Assembly (NCBI RefSeq): GCF_002760435.1
Contig: NZ_AUUU01000040.1
Location: 1 to 32,983, forward strand
Length of the DNA stretch: 32,983 nt
Direction of reading: 5' to 3'
Source: Clostridium sp. LS
Lineage (GTDB): Bacteria > Bacillota > Clostridia > Clostridiales > Clostridiaceae
The notes beneath the pieces were generated by a model. It had not been told where the DNA came from and searched no databases. It saw only the letters and a list, made by a program, of their open reading frames with translations. The position numbers and the translations under genes were made by a program. Shown piece by piece: positions 24,711-32,132 of this stretch (position 1 is its first letter; each line of letters starts with the position of its first letter).

Positions 24711-25199
24711 ATGGCTGTAAAGAAAATAGTTTCGGGTTCTGTAAAATCACAAGCAATTAACGATGGAGTAATAGGTGCATTGAAAAAAGTGAATAACGCT
24801 TTTAAAGATGGAGAAAATCTAAAGGCTAAAGTAATCTCAATTGAAGGAATTTCTCCAGTAAGCACAGGAATGGGGGTAGTTCCTAGGGTAAAACTTGAAT
24901 TTGATGTATTCATGGATGATGGGAGTTTAAGAAAGTTAGTTCAAAGATTTTTGTTAATTGAACATCCAAAACAACCATTTTATCAGTTGATGATGGTTAC
25001 AGTTGGTAAGATTGAAAATGTTAATATAAACAATATAATTGGCAAAGAAGTTGGAATTGAAATAAAAAATTCTAAAACAGAAAATGGTACATACTCTAAT
25101 ATTGAATCTATTTTCAGTGTTGATGAGCTAGAAAATGACTGCAACGATAATGTTGAAGTTGTAGATTCAGATGGAAATATTGAGGAATATGACTACTAA
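24711..25199 (+). CDS. Candidate ssDNA-binding (OB-like) protein upstream of the helicase
   Basis: A 162-residue protein. Residues 35-70 (NLKAKVISIEGISPVSTGMG) and the segment NINNIIGKEVGIEIKNSKTENGTYSNIESIF (about 103-133) recall phage-type OB-fold ssDNA-binding proteins (pattern ..IGKEV.V.I......NGY.NI..), and the tail is acidic (DNVEVVDSDGNIEEYDY), as in SSB proteins where it recruits partners. Similarity to a known family is weak. It lies 87 bases upstream of the helicase gene. Staphylococcal SCC elements also place a small ssDNA-binding protein (LP1413) beside cch, although the two are not clearly related in sequence. Strong ribosome binding site CAAGGAGATG. Confidence 0.6.
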   Translation: MAVKKIVSGSVKSQAINDGVIGALKKVNNAFKDGENLKAKVISIEGISPVSTGMGVVPRVKLEFDVFMDDGSLRKLVQRFLLIEHPKQPFYQLMMVTVGKIENVNINNIIGKEVGIEIKNSKTENGTYSNIESIFSVDELENDCNDNVEVVDSDGNIEEYDY

Positions 25200-25214
25200 A
25201 ATGAACTGGCTTAG

Positions 25215-25253
25215 GGAGGTGATATAGCCTTCCTATAGGCAAGTATCACTTCC
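25215..25253 (+). other. Strong hairpin between the ssDNA-binding and helicase genes
   Basis: Outer stem GGAGGTGATA (25215-25224) with TATCACTTCC (25244-25253), inner stem GCCT/AGGC (25227-25230 with 25237-25240). No T run follows, so it is not a typical terminator. It could be an mRNA processing or control element, or a single-strand initiation structure. Confidence 0.6.
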
Positions 25254-25286
25254 ATATATGAATTTGTAATGTGAGGAGACAAAGAT

Positions 25287-26999
25287 ATGGGAGTATTAGT
25301 AATAAATTCACAATCGTTAATGAGCGGAGAAGAACACAAATTTGGAAAATTCACTTTAAATGACAACGGATTGTATTTGCCAATGAATGTAGATGGAAAA
25401 GTCCAAGATGTAAAAATGTGTGAACCTATTGTCATTGAAAAAACTATTGCAAATATAGATACCAAGGAAGCATATATAAGTCTTCTCTATAAATATCAAG
25501 GTACATACAATACTATAAACGTTACCATGGAAATGCTTAGAGCAAATAAGTTACCAGAACTGTTGAAATATGGCGTAGATATACCACCAGAAGATGAAAA
25601 GTTTCTAGGAAGATATTTGCTAAAACAATTGAAGTTAGTTGGACATGAATACATTTACAATAATGTAGGATGGCATTTTGATAGTAGCCGAAACTTAGAA
25701 TTTAGGCTAAATGAATTAGTTACAAATAATCCTAGCATTAAAGCTATTAATAACTTAGATGATCCAACATTCAATTTATCTTGTAGTGGAACTCTTGGAT
25801 CATGGACTAATATGTATCACACTGAAATAAAAGGAAATACACCTCTTGAAGCAATGATGTGTATAGGATTCTCAGCTCCAATAGTAGGGTATTTGTATAG
25901 TACAAATAAAAATACAGATACATTGATATTTCATATAGCAGGAAAAAGCACATCTGGTAAGACAACAGTCAGCAAAGCAGCAGTATCACCTTTTGGTATA
26001 CCAGAAACTAAAGATAGAGGACTGTTCAGAACATGGAATGGGACAACTAATGCCATAATAAATTCTTTAGGAGGAAATTTTGGAATACCTCTAGTTTTTG
26101 ATGAATTCTCAATGATAAAGAATATGGATATGTCTGGAGAAATATATACAATAGCTAGCGGAGAAGATAAATCTCGTCTTAAAAAAGATATAGTTCAAAG
26201 AAAGACAGTTAAGTGGGCAACTACAATAATTTCAACAGGTGAGCAATCAATTTTTGAGAGAGCTAACAATAATGGTGGCTTACGAGTTAGAGCTTTTACT
26301 TTTGAAGGTGTTGAATGGACTAAATCGGCTGAGAATGCGGAAAACATAAAAGCTATAATAAGTGAGAATTATGGTTATGCAGGTGTTGAGTTTATGAAGC
26401 ATATCTTTAAACAAGGCTTTGAAATAATAGATGAAAAATGGGACTATTGGAAAGCTAAGTGTTTAGAAGTAATACCTGATAATCCATTTAAGAATCGAGT
26501 TGCAAATAAATTTGCAATTATTATGACTGGTGGAGATATAGCTAATGAAGCTTTAGGATTAGATATTGACTTAGAAGCAGTATTGAATTTTCTAGCCAAC
26601 AATGAAATTGAAAGCATTGAAGATAGAGATATTGGAGAAAAAGCTTTCACAGATGTTATACAACTAATAAATCAAAACGTAAGCAAGTTCAAAATCAAAG
26701 ATAGTGCTTTTACACCTAGAGATTGTTGGGGCAAGATTGAATCAGAAGTAACCTTCTATAAGGTAGCAGTGATTAAAAATGTAATGGAGAAGCAATTAAG
26801 AGAATTAAATTATGAGGATGTTAAAGTCGTTATTAAAGAATGGAAAGAAAAGGGCTATTTGATAACTGAAGTTGGTAAAAATACAAATCGTGTAACTGTA
26901 AATTCAAAGAGTAAGCGTGATACAGTATACATCTTAAAGATACCTAGAGAAGAATTAAGAGAATATGTTGTAAATAGCTATCCAAATCCTGTTGGTTAG
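25287..26999 (+). CDS. DUF927-type helicase, similar to SCC Cch
   Basis: A 570-residue AAA+ ATPase of the DUF927 type. Walker A GKSTSGKTT is at 219-227, Walker B LVFDEFS at 269-275, a sensor-like Thr/Ser-rich segment WATTIISTGE near 310, and RVRAF near 333 as a likely arginine sensor. The N-terminal 190 residues form a family-specific DNA-binding region, and the C-terminal 80 residues look like a winged helix (KEWKEKGYLITEVG). The SCC helicase Cch has this domain architecture and has been shown in staphylococci to be an active MCM-like hexameric helicase, which suggests that SCC elements can replicate. I infer the same role. The start ATG follows GAGGAG. Origin-like region B begins at its stop codon. 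Confidence 0.82.
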   Translation: MGVLVINSQSLMSGEEHKFGKFTLNDNGLYLPMNVDGKVQDVKMCEPIVIEKTIANIDTKEAYISLLYKYQGTYNTINVTMEMLRANKLPELLKYGVDIPPEDEKFLGRYLLKQLKLVGHEYIYNNVGWHFDSSRNLEFRLNELVTNNPSIKAINNLDDPTFNLSCSGTLGSWTNMYHTEIKGNTPLEAMMCIGFSAPIVGYLYSTNKNTDTLIFHIAGKSTSGKTTVSKAAVSPFGIPETKDRGLFRTWNGTTNAIINSLGGNFGIPLVFDEFSMIKNMDMSGEIYTIASGEDKSRLKKDIVQRKTVKWATTIISTGEQSIFERANNNGGLRVRAFTFEGVEWTKSAENAENIKAIISENYGYAGVEFMKHIFKQGFEIIDEKWDYWKAKCLEVIPDNPFKNRVANKFAIIMTGGDIANEALGLDIDLEAVLNFLANNEIESIEDRDIGEKAFTDVIQLINQNVSKFKIKDSAFTPRDCWGKIESEVTFYKVAVIKNVMEKQLRELNYEDVKVVIKEWKEKGYLITEVGKNTNRVTVNSKSKRDTVYILKIPREELREYVVNSYPNPVG

Positions 27000-27226
27000 G
27001 GGAAAGAGGGGAACAAACCCCTCTTGCTAACCAAGATAAAATAAGGAATTACCCTAGTTCCCCCTAAAACCCTATCAAAATAAATATAAATATATAAGCG
27101 TTTTCCAATCTAAAAATAAACAAATACATTCCATTTTCTAAGGGAAATAGGGGAAATCGGGGTATGGCTAGATAATGTGAGGACTCAGCAGAGGGGGATT
27201 TGAAAAAACAAAAGGGGAACATGGGG
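26994..27226. other. Origin-like region B: hairpin, C-tracts, AT-rich core, G-tracts
   Basis: Begins at the helicase stop with a hairpin (GGTTAG/CTAACC outer, AAGAGGGG/CCCCTCTT inner, 26994-27032). C-tracts lie at 27052-27054, 27060-27064 and 27070-27072. The AT-rich core (27073-27139) has ATATAAGCG and AATCTAAAAATAAA. G-tracts start at 27142, 27150, 27159, 27194, 27214 and 27223. The spacing of the six G-tracts (0, 8, 17, 52, 72, 81) is nearly that of region A (0, 8, 17, 50, 71, 80), and GGGAAA..GGGGAAA..GGGG is present in both. The two are diverged copies of one structure. It separates the helicase from the next gene. Confidence 0.7.
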
Positions 27227-27270
27227 AATTTCTAAGAAACTATGAAAGCTAAGTGGAAAGGATGAAGTAT

Positions 27271-27840
27271 ATGTCAGTAAAAAGAAGAATACAATCAGAA
27301 AATAATATGAATGGGGAAGTGGTAAACATGGATAAAAACATACAAGAAACAACTGTACAAGTAGAACCAATAGCAACAAAAGGACAAGTCATAGAAGCAA
27401 CTATAACAGAAAATACAGAAGAAATTGCAATAAGAGACGAAGCTAATGTGACTGAAATAGTAAGGACTGCAACTCCATGTTCGGCTAAAAATATCATAAG
27501 AGCAACTTCTAATAAAGGTGGTTTTTCAGTAGTAAAAGCTCAATCAGGTAATAGAGCTACAATTGCAAAACAAGGATATGAGCATCTTGGAAAGCCAAAC
27601 ACATTGCAATTTGCATTCAGTGATACAAGTGTAATAATTGGAGCTAATCTACCTAATAACGATAATGACTTCAATGTGAAAGATAGCAATGGAAAAGCAA
27701 TTGTATACTCAACACCACTGGTAACAGAAATTGCAGAAGCATTTGAGTTAGACTTTTCCAATAGAACCTCAATGACTTTTGGTGACATACAATATACTAC
27801 TAGCGAAGATTCACCAGTAATAATAGTAAAAATCAAATAA
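27271..27840 (+). CDS. Unknown protein downstream of origin-like region B
   Basis: A 189-residue protein that I do not recognise. The N-terminal 60 residues are low in complexity (Glu, Thr, Asn). The C-terminal 120 residues form a compact-looking domain (NKGGFSVVKAQSGNRATIAK, NTLQFAFSDTSVIIGANL, NGKAIVYSTPLVTEIAEAF). No signal peptide. The ATG at 27271 is chosen because AAAGGA lies eight bases upstream; the frame is open a little further up. A later ATG (27328) is also possible. Confidence 0.65.
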   Translation: MSVKRRIQSENNMNGEVVNMDKNIQETTVQVEPIATKGQVIEATITENTEEIAIRDEANVTEIVRTATPCSAKNIIRATSNKGGFSVVKAQSGNRATIAKQGYEHLGKPNTLQFAFSDTSVIIGANLPNNDNDFNVKDSNGKAIVYSTPLVTEIAEAFELDFSNRTSMTFGDIQYTTSEDSPVIIVKIK

Positions 27841-27870
27841 TGACAATAATAAGTCTTGGAGCAATAAAAG

Positions 27871-27906
27871 CTCCAAGATGATAAGAATAAATCTAAGTGA
27901 TAATGA
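27871..27906. repeat. Copy 1 of a diverged repeat around the LRR gene
   Basis: CTCCAAGA, then AATAAATCTAAGT, then ATAA occurs here and again at 28849-28883 with the same spacing and about 85% identity by eye. In copy 1, CTTGGAGC/GCTCCAAG forms a hairpin; in copy 2, TAGTCTTG/CAAGACTA does. Confidence 0.6.
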
Positions 27907-27994
27907 GTTTTATGTAATGGAAAACAAAGCTAATGTAATTGAAATAGTAATCAATGCAGTTTTATATTCAATTAAATTTGATGAAAATTCTTAA
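27878..27994 (+). CDS. Small ORF (38 residues), relative of the ORF before the recombinase
   Basis: ATG at 27878 opens 38 codons to TAA at 27992. An internal MENKANVIEIVINAVLYSIKF resembles MENKREQATINEIIEVISEI in the 40-residue ORF at 28998, and both stand beside the same diverged DNA repeat. No classical ribosome binding site before the first ATG; translation could begin at the internal MENK. It may be a decayed copy. Confidence 0.4.
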   Translation: MIRINLSDNEFYVMENKANVIEIVINAVLYSIKFDENS

Positions 27995-28014
27995 TCTAGA
28001 ATGGAGATGTAATT

Positions 28015-28806
28015 ATGAATAACATTAAGGTTAAAATAGCAGATAAAAAATTAGCAAAGTTTATTAGAAATCAATTAGGTATAAAACATAGGCAAATAAC
28101 TTCATTAGATATGGAAAAATTGGATAAACTACGACTTTATAACACTAATATCACAGATTTAACTGGATTAGAATATGCAACGAATCTAAAAGAATTGTGC
28201 ATATATCAAAATTCAATAACAGACTTTATGGTTATATCTAATTTAATTAATTTGAGAATACTATACATAGATTTGAATACTGAGTTTGACATAACTATTA
28301 TCTCACAACTTCCTCAATTAAGAGAATTATATCTTAATTGGAGGTACATAAATAAGTTTATGAGTCCAAATAAAAATAAGACAAAAATAAGCTATAGTTC
28401 TTTGTTAAGTAAGGTATTTGAAATTAATAAGTTTACCAATAGACAAAGATTAGCGGTAGAAAAATATTTGTTTAATCCTTCAAGAGATACAGCTATAGAA
28501 GCTATGAAAATTACTCCGAAAGCAAATTTGTTTGTAGGAGAGTATTTAGATGAAAATATTAGGAATCAAATTATTATAGAAGAAATTCAAAACCAAAAAG
28601 TTTATGTGAGATACTTAAAGGAATTAATGAAAATTCCTAAGTATAAAGAGATATTAGAAACTTACACCCCTAAATATGGAAGTCGTAAAGCTAAAAAGTT
28701 CTATATGGACTATATCCTCGGTAGCAATAATGTTATGAATTCTAACTACTCTGTGCAAGGATATAATTGGTATAAGTCCAAAATAGCAAAGGGATATATT
28801 GTTTAA
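28015..28806 (+). CDS. Intracellular leucine-rich-repeat protein
   Basis: A 263-residue protein. Residues 8-20 (ADKKLAKFIRNQLG) resemble the helical cap of bacterial internalin-type LRR proteins. Residues 30-110 hold four or so leucine-rich repeats of about 22 residues (LRLYNTNITDLTGLEYATNL, LCIYQNSITDFMVISNLINL, LYIDLNTEFD..). The C-terminal half is basic and helical and not recognisable. It has no signal peptide, so unlike internalins it should be cytoplasmic and serve in protein or nucleic-acid binding. Ribosome binding site GGAGATG. Confidence 0.75.
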   Translation: MNNIKVKIADKKLAKFIRNQLGIKHRQITSLDMEKLDKLRLYNTNITDLTGLEYATNLKELCIYQNSITDFMVISNLINLRILYIDLNTEFDITIISQLPQLRELYLNWRYINKFMSPNKNKTKISYSSLLSKVFEINKFTNRQRLAVEKYLFNPSRDTAIEAMKITPKANLFVGEYLDENIRNQIIIEEIQNQKVYVRYLKELMKIPKYKEILETYTPKYGSRKAKKFYMDYILGSNNVMNSNYSVQGYNWYKSKIAKGYIV

Positions 28807-28848
28807 TATAATGGTTAATTTATGAATTTAGTCTTGTTGGTTTCATTC

Positions 28849-28883
28849 CTCCAAGACTATAGAAATAAATCTAAGTCATAAAA
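28849..28883. repeat. Copy 2 of the diverged repeat around the LRR gene
   Basis: Second copy of the sequence at 27871-27906. It lies just behind the LRR gene and upstream of the recombinase, consistent with an old duplication of a small-ORF leader. Confidence 0.6.
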
Positions 28884-28997
28884 TTTTGGAACACAGAAAA
28901 TTCTAAGATTTAATACTAAACAAATACTTGTTAAATGAATCATAAATATTTATCAAATATATATTATAAATTTGGATACTAGAAAGGATGAATGAAG

Positions 28998-29120
28998 ATG
29001 GAAAACAAAAGGGAGCAGGCAACAATAAATGAAATAATTGAGGTGATATCTGAAATCATCCTTAAAGCTAGTATCAAGAAATTTGATAGTAAGGATGTGG
29101 AGGAAAGATGTCCAAAATAG
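28998..29120 (+). CDS. Small ORF (40 residues) overlapping the recombinase start
   Basis: ATG at 28998 follows AAAGGA at nine bases and opens 40 codons ending in TAG at 29118-29120, 13 bases inside the recombinase gene. Protein: MENKREQATINEIIEVISEI, then a basic amphipathic stretch and an acidic end (FDSKDVEER). The overlap implies coupled translation. The position, size and a paralogue at 27878 make it a candidate partner or excision factor of the recombinase. Function not shown. Confidence 0.6.
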   Translation: MENKREQATINEIIEVISEIILKASIKKFDSKDVEERCPK

Positions 29121-30778
29121 TAGCAATATATTGTAGAGTTTCAACTACGGAGCAAGCAGAAGAAGGGTATAGCATTGAAGAGCAAGAACGTCTATTGAGG
29201 AAGTTTTGTGAAGACAATGACTATACTATATTCAAAATATATTCGGATAAAGGTATAAGTGGTAAGTCAATAAAAGCAAGACCTGCAATGAAAGAAATGC
29301 TAAAAGATGCAGACGAAAAAAAGTTTGATATGGTAATTACATGGAAGATAAATAGAATAGCAAGAAATATGCTAAATTTGCTTCAAATAGTGGACTTGCT
29401 AGAGAAGAATAATATATCTTTCAAATCATATTCAGAGAACTTTGAAACAGAAACACCTATGGGAAAATTTTCACTACAAATGATGGGTGCTGTTGGTGAG
29501 TTAGAACGTGGAACAATAGCTCAGAATGTAAAAATGGGAATGTTAGCCAGGGCTAGAGAAGGCCGTTGGAATGGTAATATTTTACTGGGATATAATTTAA
29601 GGGAAAAGTCTGATTCGACTAACAAAAAGAGAAAAGATACGGAGCTTGTCATAAATGAATCAGAAGCAGAGATTATAAAGACCATTTTCACTATGTATTC
29701 AGAAGGCAATGGCTATAAGGCAATAACAAGCTATCTGAATAAGTTTGGATATACAACTAAAAGAGGAAATCCATTCTCAGTAAATGCAATAAAGGACATA
29801 CTAAAAAATCTAGTATATATAGGAAAGATAAGATACAATGTGCTACAAAATTGGAGTGAGAAAAGGAGGAGACATAAAAACCCTAATCCATTAGTAGTAG
29901 ATGGTATTCATGAACCTATAATAGAACAAGAGCTTTGGGATAAGGTGCAAAGAATGATGGAAGATAGTAAGGGAAAACCTTCTAGGATATATGACGGTGA
30001 ATTTCCTTTGACTGGAATATTAAAATGCCCTCAATGCGGAGCGGGTATGGTCATCATGAGAAGTTCTAAAGCTAGAAAAGATGGGACAAGGCATAGGATA
30101 GAATACTATTGTTGCGGTGCTTGGAAGAATAAAGGAACAGCAGTTTGTCATAGTAATTCAATAAATGTCGATAAAGCTAATGATTATGTGTTTGGTAAGT
30201 TATCCGAACTTCTAAATAATGATAAGTTAATAAAGGATATAGTAGCAAACATAAATACAACTAGAAAAGCAATGGTAGACCCATCAAAAGATGAACTAGA
30301 AAAGATTTTGAAGGAGCTGGAAAAGCTAGAAGCTAAGAAGAAGAAAGTATTTGAAGCCTATGAGGAAGAAATAATAACTAAAAAAGACTTCGCCGACAGA
30401 ATGGCAGAGATAACGGCTAGGGAAGAAATGCTCCAACAGGAGGTAAACAGCCTAAAAAGCAACATACTAGACGATGGTGTGCAAGAGGTTTCATATGAGC
30501 TTGTAAGAGAGATACTGTCAAGTTTCAGTAAGATGCTGTCAGAGTTGCCATCAAGGGAACAACAAAAGAGGCTACTGCATATGCTAATTTCTAAAATAAC
30601 TATAAACAAAACTAGAGATATAGAGTCAATAGAGCTTAATATAAATGATAACTTAATAAGTTACCTAAGTAATGGAGGAGAACCAAGCCCAGATGGAACT
30701 GGAGGAGGTTCTCCTTCTTATTTTGTTTCTAGGAGAAAGTTAATGATAAATCCTGTGAATATAAAGATTTGTATATAA
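29108..30778 (+). CDS. Large serine recombinase (CcrC-like cassette recombinase)
   Basis: A 556-residue large serine recombinase. The catalytic domain begins IYCRVSTTEQAEEGYSIEEQ, with the nucleophile Ser12 and Arg10, and RPAMKEMLKD and INRIARN are its usual motifs. The recombinase domain (about 155-280; GYNLRE.., YIGKIRYN) is followed by a zinc ribbon (C307, C310, then C335/C336 and C348), and a long coiled coil (about 390-455) that large serine recombinases use for synapsis control. Its length is close to CcrC (558) in staphylococci. A single gene, not a CcrA/CcrB pair. It should insert and excise the element at the rlmH end. Start overlaps the 40-residue ORF; GGAGG precedes the ATG. Confidence 0.92.
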   Translation: MSKIVAIYCRVSTTEQAEEGYSIEEQERLLRKFCEDNDYTIFKIYSDKGISGKSIKARPAMKEMLKDADEKKFDMVITWKINRIARNMLNLLQIVDLLEKNNISFKSYSENFETETPMGKFSLQMMGAVGELERGTIAQNVKMGMLARAREGRWNGNILLGYNLREKSDSTNKKRKDTELVINESEAEIIKTIFTMYSEGNGYKAITSYLNKFGYTTKRGNPFSVNAIKDILKNLVYIGKIRYNVLQNWSEKRRRHKNPNPLVVDGIHEPIIEQELWDKVQRMMEDSKGKPSRIYDGEFPLTGILKCPQCGAGMVIMRSSKARKDGTRHRIEYYCCGAWKNKGTAVCHSNSINVDKANDYVFGKLSELLNNDKLIKDIVANINTTRKAMVDPSKDELEKILKELEKLEAKKKKVFEAYEEEIITKKDFADRMAEITAREEMLQQEVNSLKSNILDDGVQEVSYELVREILSSFSKMLSELPSREQQKRLLHMLISKITINKTRDIESIELNINDNLISYLSNGGEPSPDGTGGGSPSYFVSRRKLMINPVNIKICI

Positions 30779-30867
30779 TATTATGTTGATTATATAATGA
30801 ACTATTAAGATTGAGAGTATTTTATGAAATGAAAAATTCCTGTATATGGTAAATGGCTATTTATATA

Positions 30868-30876
30868 TGGTATAAT
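30868..30876 (+). promoter_or_regulatory. Extended -10 promoter of the Mrr-like gene
   Basis: TGGTATAAT, with TATAAT at 30871-30876, about 70 bases upstream of the next start. Confidence 0.5.
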
Positions 30877-30944
30877 ATTCATTAACATTTAGCTTAGTAT
30901 GTATATCATAGAGGTTAAGAAAAAATATAGAATGGAGTGATAAA

Positions 30945-31907
30945 ATGGAGCTTTTAGAAGGTCTTTATACAGACAATTTTAATAATTTTGACGAGTGGTA
31001 TCAATTGGTAAGGGAGAATGAAACTGTATACCCTAGATTCAGAATACCATATGTGGAATGGGTGGAAGAATATGTAAATAACATTGATAATAAAAGTGAA
31101 AAAGAGGTTAAAGAATTGGTAAGATACTTACTATTCCCTTTTACAAAAAACTCAGATAAATTAAGCTATAAAGATTATCTCGTAATGGCTAAGACACTTG
31201 AAAATGAGCAGATACCAAATGAAATTGCTGATAATTTGAAAAAATCACTTAAAGGATTTAATAATATTGAGAAATATAGGAGAATCGAAAATGGTCAAAA
31301 TGCGTGGGAAGGGTTAACATGGATATTGCAATTATTACCTTTTAATCCATACAAAGCAATCAAGGCATTAAATAGTTATATGGATGCAGAAATAGCGTAC
31401 ATGCCTGATGATAGGATTATAGGAATACAGCAATGCATATCAATAATTGAAGCAAAATTCATATATACTAATAAAGGATTAGAAAATAGTATATTGCAAT
31501 TAAATCCTAGGGAGTTCGAATGTTTAATTGGAAGCTTATATGAGAATATAGGATATGAAACAGAAATAACACCAGCGACTAGAGATGGTGGAAAAGATAT
31601 TATAGCACGAATAGATAGAGAAGATGGTAAAGAAGTGGTTTATGCGGAATGTAAGCTTTATAAAACTACTGAGTTATCTAATGAGACTGTTAAAGCATTC
31701 GGATATACTGTAATTAAGGATAACATAAATAGAGGGGTATTATTCTGCACTGGCTATGTAAATGAAAGATTAAAAAAACTGGATTCTCGTATTCAAATAT
31801 GGACGCTAGAAGAAATTATAATATTATTAAATGCACATCTCGGAAGTGATTGGAGCAAAAGGTTGAGTTTATTAATTGAGAATCAAAAATTTAAATATGA
31901 AAAGTAA
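30945..31907 (+). CDS. Mrr-like (PD-(D/E)xK) restriction endonuclease, right-end defence cargo
   Basis: A 320-residue protein. The C-terminal part carries an Mrr-type catalytic core: LNPREFECLIGSLYENIGYE (187-204), then TRDGGKDIIA (Asp218) and VYAECKLY (Glu235, Lys237), followed by NRGVLFCTGYVNE. The spacing of Asp, Glu-x-Lys is that of PD-(D/E)xK nucleases. The N-terminal 170 residues are helical with no recognised domain and may be the recognition module. No methyltransferase is adjacent, so it may be a type IV (modification-dependent) enzyme that cuts foreign DNA. It sits only about 55 bases from the right end inverted repeat, mirroring the defence genes at the left end. It has its own promoter. 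Confidence 0.85.
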   Translation: MELLEGLYTDNFNNFDEWYQLVRENETVYPRFRIPYVEWVEEYVNNIDNKSEKEVKELVRYLLFPFTKNSDKLSYKDYLVMAKTLENEQIPNEIADNLKKSLKGFNNIEKYRRIENGQNAWEGLTWILQLLPFNPYKAIKALNSYMDAEIAYMPDDRIIGIQQCISIIEAKFIYTNKGLENSILQLNPREFECLIGSLYENIGYETEITPATRDGGKDIIARIDREDGKEVVYAECKLYKTTELSNETVKAFGYTVIKDNINRGVLFCTGYVNERLKKLDSRIQIWTLEEIIILLNAHLGSDWSKRLSLLIENQKFKYEK

Positions 31908-31962
31908 TTAGCATAATAATAAACTTAATATCTAATTACTATTAACGGATGTCCTAAAATAG

Positions 31963-32003
31963 TTATCACTTACTACTGATACGGTGAACCGTATCATAAA
32001 TGA
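31963..32003. other. Right attachment site (attR) with terminal inverted repeat and dyad
   Basis: GAACCGTATCATAAATGA (31986-32003) is the second copy of the rlmH end (16 of 18). 31963-31981 is the inverted repeat of the left end. Between them, GATACGG-TGAA-CCGTATC (31978-31995) is a perfect dyad centred on GA (31986-31987). When the ends are joined, the two half-sites form a near-palindromic attP. Confidence 0.85.
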
Positions 32004-32132
32004 CGTAGACTTTATTTGTAGTTGTTGAAAGTAGTAGCTTTTATATGAATAAAAATATTCTAAATTGTATCAAAATGCGCTATTATATCTTACATACAAA
32101 CAGCGAAACACAACATTTAGGATGTGATTTAT

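Larger units (their letters stand above)
14728..32003. mobile_element. SCC-like chromosomal cassette inserted at the 3' end of rlmH
   Basis: About 17.26 kb bounded by direct copies of the rlmH end (14728-14745 and 31986-32003, 16 of 18 identical), with inverted repeats just inside both ends (14734-14752 and 31963-31981, 16 of 19). Seen inside: one large serine recombinase near the right end, a DUF927-type helicase, a DUF960-type protein, an ABC-3C defence operon at the left end and an Mrr-like endonuclease at the right end. The staphylococcal cassette chromosomes (including SCCmec) use the same rlmH target and carry ccr recombinase, Cch helicase and DUF960 genes. I infer that this is a clostridial member of that family. 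No methicillin-type resistance gene is present. Confidence 0.88.
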
